64,000 nucleotides of DNA from CAVYXK01 sp963708245 (GCA_963708245.1 OY970201.1:5146001-5210000); one strand, 5' to 3'; numbered from the stretch's first letter, positions 33,022 to 42,636 are shown. The notes: a model not told the origin generated them from the sequence alone. Made by a program: numbers and translations.

Positions 33022-36000
33022 ATGAGCATTTCGACGCCTTTCATTCGACGCCCGATCGCAACATCGCTGCTGGCCGCGGCGGTCTTCCTTGCTGGGCTCG
33101 CGGCCTTCCCGCTGCTGCCGGTCGCACCCTTGCCGAACGTCGAATTCCCCACCCTGACGGTAACGGCGAACTTTCCGGGCGCCAGTCCGGCGACGATGGC
33201 CGCGACCGTCGCCACGCCATTGGAGACCGAGTTCGGGCAGATGCTGCCCGGCTTGTCGCAGATGACATCGACCAGCGTGCTCGGCAGCACACAAATCGCA
33301 CTGCAGTTCGGACTGAACGTCAACATAAATTCCGCAGCGACGTTGGTGCTGGAGGCGATCAACGCTGCCGAGGGATCGTTGCCGAAGGCTCTCCCAAACC
33401 CTCCGACGTTCCGCGAGTCGAACCCCTCGGACGCGCCTATCCTGATCCTGTCGATGCAGTCCGACCAGGCGCCTATTACCGAGGTCGACAATTACGCCGA
33501 GAATATCGTCGAGCAACAGATCTCGCAGCTTCCGGGTGTCGGGCAGGTGCTCGTCGCCGGCCAACAAACTCCGGCGATCCGGGTCCAGATCGATCCCGCC
33601 AAGCTCGCCACGATGGGCCTGACGCTAGAAGATGTGCGCACCGTCCTTACGAACGCGACCGTCGATAACCCGAAGGGTAGCATCGACGGCCCGAACGAAT
33701 CCTATACCATCTACGCCAACGACCAGCTCACCACGGCAGAGCCCTACAACGACATTATCGTCGCCTACCGGAACGGCGCGCCCATACGCATCAAGGATAT
33801 CGGCCGCGCGGTCAGCGGCCCGCAGAACCGGGAGCTCGCCGCGTGGATCAACGGTAAGCGCGCGGTGATCCTGCTGATCTTCAAGGAGCCCGGCGCCAAT
33901 GTCATCACCACCGCGGATGGCGTGAAAGCCAAGCTCCCTGAGCTGGAGGCCAACTTCCCGCCGAACGTCCACCTGTCGGTGGTCTCCGACCGCACGCTGA
34001 CCATCCGTGCATCGGTGAACGACGTCGAGTTCACGCTGATGCTCGCCGTAGCGTTGGTCGTGATGGTCATTTTCCTGTTTCTGCGCAACGCCTGGGCCAC
34101 CATCATCCCGAGCGTGACCATCCCGGTGGCCCTGCTCGGCACGCTGGGCGCCATGTATCTCTGCGACTTCAGCCTGGACAATCTCTCGCTCATGGCGCTG
34201 ACGATCTCGGTCGGCTTCGTCGTGGACGATGCGGTCGTGATGCTGGAGAACATCTTCCGGCACGTCGAGGAAGGCATGAAGCCGATGGAGGCCGCACTGA
34301 AGGGTGCGGCGGAGATCGGCTTTACGATCGTATCGATCAGCTTCTCGCTGATCGCAGTGTTCATCCCGCTGCTGCTGATGACCGGTATTGTCGGTCGGCT
34401 GTTTCGCGAGTTCGCGATCTGCGTGTCGCTGACCGTCCTGATCTCGGCAATGGTGTCGCTGACGCTTACCCCGATGATGGCTTCCCGCTTTCTCACGTCC
34501 GAGGTGCATGGACACGGCAAACTCTACAACGTGATCGAGCGGTTCTTCGCCGGCATGCTGCGGTTCTACGAGCGGACGCTCGATATCGCGCTCCGGTTCC
34601 GCTTCGTCACGCTGATGGTGTTCATCGCCACGGTGACGCTGACGGTGGTGCTGTACATCGTCATCCCCAAGGGTTTCTTCCCGAACCAGGATACCGGGAT
34701 CATGATCGGTATCACGGATGCGGCGCAGGACATCTCGTTCGATGCCATGTCCAAGCTGCAGCAGCAGGTCAACAAGATCGTGATGGCCGATCCGGCGGTG
34801 TACTCCGTCGTCTCCGCGGTGGGGTCGGGTGTGGCCGGGCAGACCGCGAACAACGGCCGCTTCTACATCACGCTCAAGCCCTGGGACCAACGCAAGGACA
34901 ACATCAATCAGGTCATCGAGCGGCTTGATCAGAAGATGGAGGCTGTCAAGGGGATTCGCCTGTTCCTGCAGGCGATACAGGACGTGCGTGTGGGCGCCCA
35001 CCTCAGTAGAACCCAATACCAGTACACCCTGCAGGACGCGAATTCCGACGAGCTCAACGCCTGGGCGCCGAAGATCCTCGACAAGATACGGGCACTGCCG
35101 CAGCTTGCCGATGTCACCTCCGACCAGGAGATTGCCGGTACGACCGAAACCTTGACCTATGACCGGGATCAGGCCGCCAGGTTCGGCGTGCAGCCGGCCG
35201 ACATCGACAACGTCCTGTACGATGCGTTCGGCCAGCGCGAGGTCGCGCAGTATTTCACCGGGGCCAAGGCATATTACGTCATCCTGGAGGTGCCCCCGAA
35301 CGAGCAGGGCGAGCTGACCACTTTGCAGAAGCTCTACGTCAAATCGGCAAGCGGCCAGGCCGTGCCGCTATCGACTCTGCTGCGCGAAACCACCGTGCCG
35401 GTGCAACCGCTGGCGGTGAACCATCAGAGCCAGTTTCCGGCCGTGACCATCTCGTTCAATCTGAAGGGCAACGCATCGCTGGGCGATGCCGTCAACGAGA
35501 TCCAGCGCGTGCAGGCGCAGATGGGCGCCCCGCCCACTCTGGAAGGCTCGTTCCAGGGCACGGCGCAAGCTTTCCAGTCTTCGCTCGCCACTGAGCCCTA
35601 CCTGATCGCGGCGGCACTGATCGCCGTGTACATCATTCTCGGGATGCTCTACGAGAGCTATATCCTGCCGCTGACCATCCTTTCCACTCTGCCGTCGGCT
35701 GGCGTCGGCGCACTGCTCATGCTGCTGGCGTTCGGCTATCAGCTCACCGTCATCGCGCTGATCGGCATCATCCTGCTGATCGGCATCGTGAAGAAGAACG
35801 GCATCATGATGGTTGATTTCGCCATCACCGCCGAACGGCGCGACGGCCTGTCGCCGCTCGCGGCGATCCGCCAGGCTTGCCTGCTACGCTTCCGCCCGAT
35901 CCTGATGACCACGATGGCGGCGATGTTCAGCGGCCTGCCGCTGATGATAGAGAGCGGAGCAGGATCGGATCTGCGTAAGCCGCTCGGTTTTGCGATGGTC

Positions 36001-36156
36001 GGTGGGCTGATACTCAGCCAGGCGCTGACGCTCTACACGACGCCGGTAATCTATCTCTATCTCGATCGGTTGCAGCAACGCTTGGCACCACGGCGGGGCC
36101 GCATGCCGACACTCGCAGCAAAAATGGGAGTCGCAAGCACCGAGGCGGCGGACTGA
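33022..36156 (+). CDS. RND multidrug efflux pump, inner-membrane subunit
   Basis: 1044-residue HAE1-type RND pump (MdtB/MdtC, AcrB relatives) with the N-terminal MSISTPFIRRPIATSLLAAA, twelve membrane segments and two large periplasmic loops. Proton-relay aspartates are present in GFVVDDAVVMLENIFRHVEE (TM4), and the TM10 lysine in GIVKKNGIMMVDFAI. The pump exports drugs or other amphiphiles using the proton gradient. The frame is complete. Operon order is adaptor, pump, MarR-type regulator. With a single pump gene it probably forms a homotrimer, unlike MdtBC pairs. Confidence 0.95.
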   Translation: MSISTPFIRRPIATSLLAAAVFLAGLAAFPLLPVAPLPNVEFPTLTVTANFPGASPATMAATVATPLETEFGQMLPGLSQMTSTSVLGSTQIALQFGLNVNINSAATLVLEAINAAEGSLPKALPNPPTFRESNPSDAPILILSMQSDQAPITEVDNYAENIVEQQISQLPGVGQVLVAGQQTPAIRVQIDPAKLATMGLTLEDVRTVLTNATVDNPKGSIDGPNESYTIYANDQLTTAEPYNDIIVAYRNGAPIRIKDIGRAVSGPQNRELAAWINGKRAVILLIFKEPGANVITTADGVKAKLPELEANFPPNVHLSVVSDRTLTIRASVNDVEFTLMLAVALVVMVIFLFLRNAWATIIPSVTIPVALLGTLGAMYLCDFSLDNLSLMALTISVGFVVDDAVVMLENIFRHVEEGMKPMEAALKGAAEIGFTIVSISFSLIAVFIPLLLMTGIVGRLFREFAICVSLTVLISAMVSLTLTPMMASRFLTSEVHGHGKLYNVIERFFAGMLRFYERTLDIALRFRFVTLMVFIATVTLTVVLYIVIPKGFFPNQDTGIMIGITDAAQDISFDAMSKLQQQVNKIVMADPAVYSVVSAVGSGVAGQTANNGRFYITLKPWDQRKDNINQVIERLDQKMEAVKGIRLFLQAIQDVRVGAHLSRTQYQYTLQDANSDELNAWAPKILDKIRALPQLADVTSDQEIAGTTETLTYDRDQAARFGVQPADIDNVLYDAFGQREVAQYFTGAKAYYVILEVPPNEQGELTTLQKLYVKSASGQAVPLSTLLRETTVPVQPLAVNHQSQFPAVTISFNLKGNASLGDAVNEIQRVQAQMGAPPTLEGSFQGTAQAFQSSLATEPYLIAAALIAVYIILGMLYESYILPLTILSTLPSAGVGALLMLLAFGYQLTVIALIGIILLIGIVKKNGIMMVDFAITAERRDGLSPLAAIRQACLLRFRPILMTTMAAMFSGLPLMIESGAGSDLRKPLGFAMVGGLILSQALTLYTTPVIYLYLDRLQQRLAPRRGRMPTLAAKMGVASTEAAD

Positions 36157-36216
36157 TCGAAGGAACCTGTTGGTACCGTCAACGGGCAAGATGAAGATAC
36201 CAGGGTGGAGACGAGA

Positions 36217-36813
36217 GTGACTGAGAAGCCGAACGCAGACCGGGCCGGCGGAGAGCTGGTCGAGCCGGATCGGGACGGAATTTGCCGTGCGCCCGAACCC
36301 ATCGGTGGAGGCAGGAGCTGGCAGGACGTGAGCGCACCCGCTCCCGTTGGTCGCAGCCTTAGTTTCCTCCTGCGCGACACGTCTAAGCTGATGCGCCGGC
36401 GGTTCGTGCACAGGGCGAGAGAGATCGGCTTGAACCTCAATCGCTCGGAGGCTGCGGTACTGGTCTATGTGTCTCAATCGCCGGGAACCAGCCAGGCAAG
36501 GCTGGCAAACGCCCTAGATATGGAGACGATCTCTGTCGTTCGACTTATCGACACGCTGCAGGATGCCGGCTTGATCGAACGCCGGCCACATCCCACCGAT
36601 CGGCGGATTCGCACCCTTTGGCTGACGGCAGCGGCAGAGGATGCACTGACGCAGATCCGGGCGATCGCCGGGTTTGTGGATGCGCAGGCGCTCGCCGGCA
36701 TATCCGAGCAGGAGCACCAGACGCTGCTCCACCTACTCGACACAATCAGATCGAACCTGACACCGGCAGGCGAGTCGGCTACCTGCCGCTCGGACGAGGA
36801 CGCCGCGGCGTAG
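36217..36813 (+). CDS. MarR-family regulator of the efflux operon
   Basis: 198-residue MarR-type regulator. The N-terminal ~45 residues are polar and unlike other MarR proteins; the winged HTH core is SQARLANALDMETISVVRLI near residue 92 and the wing is ERRPHPTDRRIRTLWLT near 121. GTG 36217 has GGAG six bases upstream (36207-36210), better than the GTG at 36205. It lies 60 bases after the pump gene and likely represses the operon through the palindromes at 31726-31749. The gene ends 5 bases from the convergent aroC stop. Confidence 0.85.
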   Translation: MTEKPNADRAGGELVEPDRDGICRAPEPIGGGRSWQDVSAPAPVGRSLSFLLRDTSKLMRRRFVHRAREIGLNLNRSEAAVLVYVSQSPGTSQARLANALDMETISVVRLIDTLQDAGLIERRPHPTDRRIRTLWLTAAAEDALTQIRAIAGFVDAQALAGISEQEHQTLLHLLDTIRSNLTPAGESATCRSDEDAAA

Positions 36814-36818
36814 GCACC

Positions 36819-37922
36819 TCAGTTCCTCGGCAGCCTCGCCGCTTCCGGTGCGTCCGGATTCTGCGCCCGGTGCCTCAGCAGATGGTCCGCCAGCACACAG
36901 GCCAGCATCGCTTCGCCGACCGGCACCGCGCGGATACCCACACAGGGGTCGTGCCGGCCCTTGGTCACGATTTCCGTGTCCTGCCCCGCCCGATCGACCG
37001 TCCGCCGCGGCGTCAGGATCGAGCTGGTCGGCTTCACCGCGAACCGCGCCACGATCGGCTGCCCCGTCGAGATACCGCCGAGTATTCCGCCGGCGTGGTT
37101 CGCTTCGAATGTAACCACCCCGTCGGCCATGCGCATTTCGTCGGAGTTCTGTTCGCCGCGCAGAGACGCAACAGCGAAGCCGTCGCCGATCTCCACGCCC
37201 TTCACCGCGTTGATCGACATCAGTGCGGCGGCGATCTCGGCGTCCAGCTTGCCATAGACCGGCGCGCCGAGGCCCGGCGGCGCGCCCTCGGCCGTCACCT
37301 CGATAACAGCACCCAGCGACGAACCTTGCTTGCGCACCTCCGCCAGGATGGTCTCCCACTCTGCAGCGGCGATTGGATCGGGACAGAAGAACGGGTTTTC
37401 CTCCACCGCCGTCCAGTCCCACCGCACGCGGTCAATCCGATGCGGCCCCATCTGCACCAACGCGCCGCGGATGAGAACGCCCGCCCCCAGCGCCTTCCGC
37501 GCGATCGCGCCAGCGGCAACGCGCATCGCGGTCTCCCGAGCCGAAGATCGGCCGCCCCCACGATAGTCGCGGATGCCGTATTTCAGCTCGTAGGTCAGGT
37601 CGGCATGACCGGGCCGAAACTTCCCGGCGATCTCGCTATAATCGCGCGACCGCTGATCGACGTTCTCGATCACCAGCGCGATCGGCGTGCCGGTGGTGAC
37701 GCCCTCGAACACGCCAGACAGGATGCGCACCTGGTCCGGCTCCTGCCGCTGCGTAGTGAAACGCGACTGGCCGGGGCGGCGCCGGTCCAACCAGGGCTGG
37801 ATATCGGCTTCGGTTAACGGGATCCGCGGCGGACAGCCATCGACCACGCAGCCGATCGCCGGCCCGTGGCTCTCGCCCCAGGTGGTGACACGAAACAGGT
37901 GCCCGAAGCTGTTGTGGCTCAC
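36819..37922 (-). CDS. aroC: Chorismate synthase
   Basis: Chorismate synthase (367 residues), last step of the shikimate pathway, requiring reduced FMN. All three family signatures are visible: GESHGPAIGCVVDGCPPRI near the start, KYGIRDYRGGGRSSARETAM near residue 115, and the C-terminal RHDPCVGIRAVPVGEAM. The GTG at 37922 (VSHNSFGHLFRVTTWGESHG) gives the normal N-terminus; longer frames read the next gene in the wrong frame. It follows fabI and a small coiled-coil gene with a 4-base gap, in one operon. Confidence 0.96.
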   Translation of the reverse strand: MSHNSFGHLFRVTTWGESHGPAIGCVVDGCPPRIPLTEADIQPWLDRRRPGQSRFTTQRQEPDQVRILSGVFEGVTTGTPIALVIENVDQRSRDYSEIAGKFRPGHADLTYELKYGIRDYRGGGRSSARETAMRVAAGAIARKALGAGVLIRGALVQMGPHRIDRVRWDWTAVEENPFFCPDPIAAAEWETILAEVRKQGSSLGAVIEVTAEGAPPGLGAPVYGKLDAEIAAALMSINAVKGVEIGDGFAVASLRGEQNSDEMRMADGVVTFEANHAGGILGGISTGQPIVARFAVKPTSSILTPRRTVDRAGQDTEIVTKGRHDPCVGIRAVPVGEAMLACVLADHLLRHRAQNPDAPEAARLPRN

Positions 37923-37926
37923 GCCT

Positions 37927-38157
37927 TCACTCTGCCGCCCCGACGTTGTCCAGCCGTCGCTCAATGCGCTCGAGCCAAGTCTCGATGCGGTCGATCCGCT
38001 CCGATTGCCGGGCGAAATCGCCAAGCAGCAGCGCCACCTTCAGCTCGAGCGACGTCACCCGATGTGTCAGATCGTCAGGCCGCTCGATCACCCGATCGAG
38101 CTTCTCGTCCATCCGGCGAAGATAAACCAAAACCAAGTTGTCCGGCTGATCGCTCAT
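37927..38157 (-). CDS. Small coiled-coil protein between fabI and aroC
   Basis: 76-residue protein whose heptad-like sequence (LRRMDEKLDRVIERPDDLTH, LEKK-type spacing in RIDRIETWLERIERRLD) predicts a coiled coil; a short hydrophobic part LELKVALLLGDFA lies between. No known function. ATG 38157 overlaps the fabI stop (ATGA, 38154-38157), and its own stop is 4 bases from the aroC start, so it is tightly held in the operon and almost certainly translated. Similar tiny DUF-type coiled-coil proteins occur in other alphaproteobacteria. Confidence 0.72.
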   Translation of the reverse strand: MSDQPDNLVLVYLRRMDEKLDRVIERPDDLTHRVTSLELKVALLLGDFARQSERIDRIETWLERIERRLDNVGAAE

Positions 38158-38999
38158 CCCTGCTCTGCCACTGCGATATCCGGCGCATCCGGGTGTTTCA
38201 TGCCGACGATATGATAACCGCAATCCACGTGGTGCACCTCTCCGGTGACGCCGCCGGAAAGGTCCGATAGGAAATACACCCCTGCGCCGCCCACCTCGTC
38301 GGTTGAGACGTTCCGCCGCATCGGCGAGTTCAACTGGTTCCAACGCAGGATGTAGCGGAAATCGCCGATCCCCGAGGACGCCAGCGTCTTGATCGGGCCG
38401 GCGCTGATCGCATTCACGCGAATGCCACTCGTCCCAAGATCCGCCGCCAAGTACCGCACTGATGCCTCCAGCGCCGCCTTGGCGATCCCCATCACATTGT
38501 AATGCGGCATCCAGTGCTCGGCGCCGATATAGGTCAGGGTCAGCAGGCTGCCTCCGGCGCCCATCATCGGCACAGCACGCTGGCAAACCGCGGTGAAGGA
38601 ATAGCAGGAGATGTCCATCGCCTGCAGGAACGCCGCCCGCGGCGTGTCCAGATAGCGGCCGCGCAGATACGCCTTGTCGGCAAAGCCAATGGCATGCACC
38701 AGAAAATCGAACCCATCCCAAGACTGCCGCAATCCGGCGAAGGCCGCATCGATGCTGGCCTCGTCGGCAACGTCGCAGGGAAACACCAGCTCAGATCCCG
38801 CAGATGCGGCCAGCGGACGCACCCGCTTCTCCAGCGCTTCGCCCTGAAAGGTAAAAGCGAGCGACGCCCCCTGCGCGGCGCACGCGGCGGCAATCCCCCA
38901 GCCGAGCGAGCGCTCGTTGGCCACCCCCATAACCAGTCCGCGCCGCCCCTCGAGCAGCGTGCCCTTCACCGGGCCGGCGGCCAGCGCGCTGTCGGGCAT
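38154..38999 (-). CDS. fabI: Enoyl-ACP reductase (NADH)
   Basis: FabI (281 residues), the last reduction step of fatty-acid elongation. Seen are LVMGVANERSLGWGIAAACA (FabI-type cofactor motif), FLVHAIGFADKAYL, and the active-site YNVMGIAKAA with the Tyr-x6-Lys spacing characteristic of FabI rather than classical SDRs. C-terminal LASSGIGDFRYILRW and NVSTDEVGGAGVYFLSDLSG match. A short N-terminal extension precedes the fold; ATG 38999 is the best start. It heads the operon fabI - small coiled coil - aroC. Confidence 0.95.
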   Translation of the reverse strand: MPDSALAAGPVKGTLLEGRRGLVMGVANERSLGWGIAAACAAQGASLAFTFQGEALEKRVRPLAASAGSELVFPCDVADEASIDAAFAGLRQSWDGFDFLVHAIGFADKAYLRGRYLDTPRAAFLQAMDISCYSFTAVCQRAVPMMGAGGSLLTLTYIGAEHWMPHYNVMGIAKAALEASVRYLAADLGTSGIRVNAISAGPIKTLASSGIGDFRYILRWNQLNSPMRRNVSTDEVGGAGVYFLSDLSGGVTGEVHHVDCGYHIVGMKHPDAPDIAVAEQG

Positions 39000-39102
39000 G
39001 GGGTTTTTCCTTGGGGTTGTCCTTGGCCCGCCCGTGGTGGCACAGGGCCGTGCGGCGGAGCAAGAGGCGGCCGCGCAACCACCGCGCTACTCTGGGGGAC
39101 CG

Positions 39103-39705
39103 ATGCCCGACACCCACGACCCGTTCACAATGTTCGCAGCCTGGATGTCCGAGGCCGAGGCAGCCGAACCCAACGAGCCGAACGCGATGACGGTAGCCAC
39201 GGCAACGGCGGACGGCCGGCCCTCGGCGCGCATCGTGTTGCTGAAGGGGATTGATCCTGCCGGCGCCGAGCCGCGCGGCTTCGTCTTCTACACCAATAAC
39301 CAGAGCCGCAAGGCCGATGAGCTGGCGGCCAACGCACGCGCCGCATTGCTGTTCCACTGGAAATCCCTCGGCCGCCAGATCCGGATCGAGGGCCGCGTGC
39401 AGCCGGCCACCGAGGCCGAAGCGGACGCCTATTTCGCCACCCGCGCGCGCATCTCGCGACTCGGCGCCTGGGCTTCCGACCAGTCGCGTCCGCTGACGGC
39501 GCGCAGCGAGCTGGAGCGACGGCTGGCGGAGTACCAGGCGCGGTACCCGGGCGACGACATCCCTCGCCCATCCCACTGGTCCGGCTACCGCGTCGTCCCG
39601 GAAAGCTTCGAGTTCTGGCAAAACATGCCCTATCGGCTGCACGACCGTGCGGTCTTTACCCGACAGGCCGGCGGCGGATGGGCGGCCGGCAAGTTGTTCC
39701 CCTGA
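39103..39705 (+). CDS. pdxH: Pyridoxamine 5'-phosphate oxidase
   Basis: PdxH (200 residues), making pyridoxal phosphate with FMN and oxygen. Conserved parts: DPFTMFAAWMSEAEAAEPNE, ARIVLLKGIDPAGAEPRGFV, FYTNNQSRKADELAANARAA (FMN site) and the C-terminal WSGYRVVPESFEFWQ with RLHDR. ATG 39103 fits the usual N-terminus. The gene is divergent from fabI (103 bases) and followed at once by the kinase/ATPase fusion gene. Confidence 0.95.
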   Translation: MPDTHDPFTMFAAWMSEAEAAEPNEPNAMTVATATADGRPSARIVLLKGIDPAGAEPRGFVFYTNNQSRKADELAANARAALLFHWKSLGRQIRIEGRVQPATEAEADAYFATRARISRLGAWASDQSRPLTARSELERRLAEYQARYPGDDIPRPSHWSGYRVVPESFEFWQNMPYRLHDRAVFTRQAGGGWAAGKLFP

Positions 39706-39709
39706 TCCG

Positions 39710-41221
39710 GTGGAGATTCCGGCCGAGCAGGTCGAGACCGTTGCGTTCCTGCGCGACCTTGCCGGAAGCGATCCGGTCGAGACGCATATCTCGCTCGTAT
39801 TCGTCGGCGCCGACACGGTCTGGAAGCTCAAGAAAGCGGTGCGGCTGCCCTTCCTTGACTTCACCGGTCAGGCTGCGCGGCGGCGATTTGCCGAGCGTGA
39901 GCTGGCATTGAACGGCCCGGCGGCGCCAGGCCTTTATCGCGATGTCGTAGCGGTGGTGCGGCGGTCAGACGGCTCGCTGGCGTTCGGTGACGATGCCGAT
40001 GCACAGGCGCCGCTAGACTGGGTGTTGCGCATGGCACGGGTACCGGCGGAGGATTTCCTCGATGCCATCGCCGCGGCCGGTCGGCTGGACACGAAGCTGC
40101 TCGACGCGCTGGCAGACGCGGTTGCTGACTACCATGCGCAGTGTCCGGTCGCGCAAATCGATGCGGCGGGGTCGATGCGGGCGGCGACGCAGGGCAATGC
40201 GCGCTCGGCGCTGCATGCGGGATTGCCGGCGGAACAGGTTGCCGGCTGGGAGCGCGACGAGCTCGCGGCACTCGACCGTCTCGCGGCGTGGCAGGCGGCG
40301 CGAGTGCGAGCTGGCTTCGTGCGCCGCTGTCACGGCGACCTGCATCTTGGCAATCTCTGTCTCTGGCAGGGTCGGCCGGTGCCGTTCGATGCGCTCGAAT
40401 TCGACGAGGCAATGGCGACCATCGATGTCGGCTACGATCTCGCCTTCCTGTTGATGGACCTCGACCGCCGCGCTGGCCGCGCGGCGGCCAACCGCGTGTT
40501 GAACCGCTACGTCGCGCGAACCGGAGACGCGCCGCTCACGCGAGCGCTGCCACCCTATCTGTCGCAACGGGCCATAGTTCTCGCGCATGTGCAGGCAACG
40601 CGGCACCGGCCAGAGCTCGCCGCATCGTATCTTGAAGCGGCGCTGGCATATCTTCGTCCGTCTCGGCCCGTCGTGGTTGCCATCGGCGGATTGCAGGGGA
40701 CTGGCAAATCGACCCTGGCGCGCGCCCTGGCACCAGGTCTGGGCGCCGCGCCGGGCGCGCTGGTGCTCCGGAGCGACGAGATCCGCAAGCGCCAACATGG
40801 TGCGGCCTCGGAGCAGCATCTGCCGCCTGCCGCCTATACCGAGGCCGCCAGTACTGCCGTCTTCGCCGCACTCGCAGAAGCTGCGCGTGAGACCGCCACC
40901 GGGGGATATGCGGTGGTTGCCGATGCCACGTTCGTCGATCCGGCGCACCGGCGCGCAATCGCAGCGGCGGCGCGTGACGCCGGCGTCCCGTTCGTCGGGC
41001 TGTGGCTGGATGCGCCCCTGCCGGTGCTGGAGGCGCGGCTGGCGGCGCGCACAGCGGACGCGTCGGATGCGACTGCTTCTGTGCTGCGCGCCACTGCCCG
41101 GGCGAAGACATTCCCGCCCCGTACCTGGCAGGTGATCGACGCAACCGACGCCGGCAGCGCCTTGGCGACAGCCCGCCAGCTCGTCGGGACAGTGCTGTTG
41201 CGGGCCGAGCACTCGTGCTAG
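39710..41221 (+). CDS. Fused phosphotransferase-like and P-loop kinase-like protein
   Basis: 503-residue fusion. Residues ~1-320 form an aminoglycoside-phosphotransferase/choline-kinase-like fold (VWKLKKAVRLPFLDFT, then catalytic HGDLHLGNLCLW and FDALEFDEAMATIDVGYDLA). Residues ~330-500 form an AAA_33-type P-loop domain with VVAIGGLQGTGKSTLARAL and VLRSDEIRKR. This architecture is widespread and annotated as bifunctional APH/ATP-binding protein; its substrate is unknown and antibiotic resistance should not be inferred. The GTG at 39710 lies 4 bases after the pdxH stop; an upstream GTG at 39647 would overlap pdxH. Confidence 0.85.
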   Translation: MEIPAEQVETVAFLRDLAGSDPVETHISLVFVGADTVWKLKKAVRLPFLDFTGQAARRRFAERELALNGPAAPGLYRDVVAVVRRSDGSLAFGDDADAQAPLDWVLRMARVPAEDFLDAIAAAGRLDTKLLDALADAVADYHAQCPVAQIDAAGSMRAATQGNARSALHAGLPAEQVAGWERDELAALDRLAAWQAARVRAGFVRRCHGDLHLGNLCLWQGRPVPFDALEFDEAMATIDVGYDLAFLLMDLDRRAGRAAANRVLNRYVARTGDAPLTRALPPYLSQRAIVLAHVQATRHRPELAASYLEAALAYLRPSRPVVVAIGGLQGTGKSTLARALAPGLGAAPGALVLRSDEIRKRQHGAASEQHLPPAAYTEAASTAVFAALAEAARETATGGYAVVADATFVDPAHRRAIAAAARDAGVPFVGLWLDAPLPVLEARLAARTADASDATASVLRATARAKTFPPRTWQVIDATDAGSALATARQLVGTVLLRAEHSC

Positions 41222-41258
41222 GAACGCAACGCAAACCCGCGAAAGCTAAGGATGCCCT

Positions 41259-42125
41259 ATGGCCATTCGCAAGCTGCTGCTGCCGCTGACCGGCACTGCT
41301 GCCGGCGAGGCCGCGCTATCGACCGCGCTGATGATCGCGCGGCTGTGGAACGCGCATGTGACAGCGCTGCATGTGCGGGTGGACAGTCGCGACGTCGCTC
41401 CCCTCGCCGGCGAGGGCCTGTCGGGGGCCATGATCGAGGAAATGATGGCGGCCACCGAGCGCGAGAGCAACGAGCGCGCCCACGCCGTGCGCGCCATGTT
41501 CGACCGGTTCGTCGCGCACCACGACGTACCGGTTGTCGAGCTGCATGGCCCCGGTCACGGGCCGAGCGCGAGCTTTGCCTCGGTGACTGGCCGCGAGGAG
41601 GATCTGGTCGCACAGCAGGCACGCTTGGCCGACCTGACGGTGGTGCCACATCCCGAGGCGGGTGAGGACGTGTCCTCGTCTGATGCACTCCACGCGGTGC
41701 TGTTCGATTCCGGCCGACCTGTGCTGCTCTCGCCGCAAATGGCGCCGGTCACGATCGGCACACGCATCTGCCTGGGCTGGAACGGCACAGCAGAGTCCGC
41801 CTCGGCCGTTGCCGGTGCGTTGCCCTGGCTGGAGCGAGCGGAGGCAGTGCGCATCCTGTCGGCGCAGGGCTATCAGCGGCGCGGGCCTGGAGCCCCCGAG
41901 CTCGCCGCCTATCTCGCGCTACACGGCGTCCGCGCCGACATCATGATGTTCAAGCCAATCAACGGCGTGGTCGGCGCCGGGCTGCTCGCCGCCGCGCGGG
42001 AGTTCGGCTGCGACATGCTGGCGATGGGCGCCTATTCGCACTCCCGGCTGCGCCAGCTCATCCTCGGCGGCGTCACCCGGCATGTGCTGGAGAACGCCGC
42101 ACTGCCGGTGATGATGAATCGCTAG
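41259..42125 (+). CDS. Universal stress protein with tandem UspA domains
   Basis: 288-residue double-domain universal stress protein: domain 1 starts KLLLPLTGTAAGEAALSTAL, domain 2 around residue 162 (ICLGWNGTAESASAVAGALP) with the ATP-binding-type GAYSHSRLRQLILGGVTRHV near the C-terminus. Such proteins respond to stress or starvation in the cytoplasm. It lies 37 bases after the kinase/ATPase fusion and 16 bases before a MarR-type gene, so all three may be one transcript. Confidence 0.88.
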   Translation: MAIRKLLLPLTGTAAGEAALSTALMIARLWNAHVTALHVRVDSRDVAPLAGEGLSGAMIEEMMAATERESNERAHAVRAMFDRFVAHHDVPVVELHGPGHGPSASFASVTGREEDLVAQQARLADLTVVPHPEAGEDVSSSDALHAVLFDSGRPVLLSPQMAPVTIGTRICLGWNGTAESASAVAGALPWLERAEAVRILSAQGYQRRGPGAPELAAYLALHGVRADIMMFKPINGVVGAGLLAAAREFGCDMLAMGAYSHSRLRQLILGGVTRHVLENAALPVMMNR

Positions 42126-42141
42126 ACGCTCGGAGGTCCAG

Positions 42142-42636
42142 GTGAGCACGCACCCGTTCGGTGTCTCTGACCCGACGGTGGTCGAGGCGCTGCGGGCTTA
42201 TGTGAAATTGCTGCGCGCCGCCAAGGCGGTGGTCGTGCGACTGGAACCCGGATTGGCGCAGGCCGGACTCACATCCACCCAGCTCGGCGTGCTGGAGGCC
42301 GTCCTCCACAAGGGTCCGCTGACCCAGCGCGAGCTTGGCCGCAAGGTGCTGACCAGCGCCGGCAACATGACCGACGTGATCGATAAGTTGGAGCACCGCG
42401 GCCTAGTGTCCCGCAACCGCCAGCCCGGTGACCGCCGTGCGGTGCGGGTGGAGCTGACCGCCGAGGGCCGGCGCAGCATCGAGGCATTGTTCCCGCGCCA
42501 TGCCAGCCGGATCGCCGCCGCGATGGGCGGGCTGAGCATCGCGGAGTTGCGAGAACTCGGCGTGCTTTTGCGCAAGCTCGGCTTGGCCGCCGCTGCAACG
42601 GCCTCATCGCTGGAGAACGAAGCAGACGGGCGCTAG
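42142..42636 (+). CDS. MarR-family transcriptional regulator
   Basis: 164-residue MarR-type regulator with the full winged HTH: GLTSTQLGVLEAVLHKGPLT, QRELGRKVLTSAGNMTDVID and the wing VSRNRQPGDRRAVRVELT. GTG 42142 is preceded by AGGTCCAG. It follows the stress-protein gene by 16 bases and is probably co-transcribed, perhaps as its regulator. Downstream lies a decayed pqiA. The effector is unknown. Confidence 0.9.
   Translation: MSTHPFGVSDPTVVEALRAYVKLLRAAKAVVVRLEPGLAQAGLTSTQLGVLEAVLHKGPLTQRELGRKVLTSAGNMTDVIDKLEHRGLVSRNRQPGDRRAVRVELTAEGRRSIEALFPRHASRIAAAMGGLSIAELRELGVLLRKLGLAAAATASSLENEADGR

Noticed and set aside
33625..35016. 463-residue minus-strand frame inside the RND pump gene
   Set aside because: Composition (Asp/His/Arg-rich) is that of a shadow frame; the pump gene on the plus strand is intact and family-conserved.
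36618..37817. 399-residue plus-strand frame over aroC
   Set aside because: No motif, Arg/Pro-rich, antisense to chorismate synthase with all signatures.
39710..41221. Aminoglycoside resistance gene
   Set aside because: The phosphotransferase-like half belongs to a broad kinase fold fused to a P-loop domain; nothing shows antibiotic modification.
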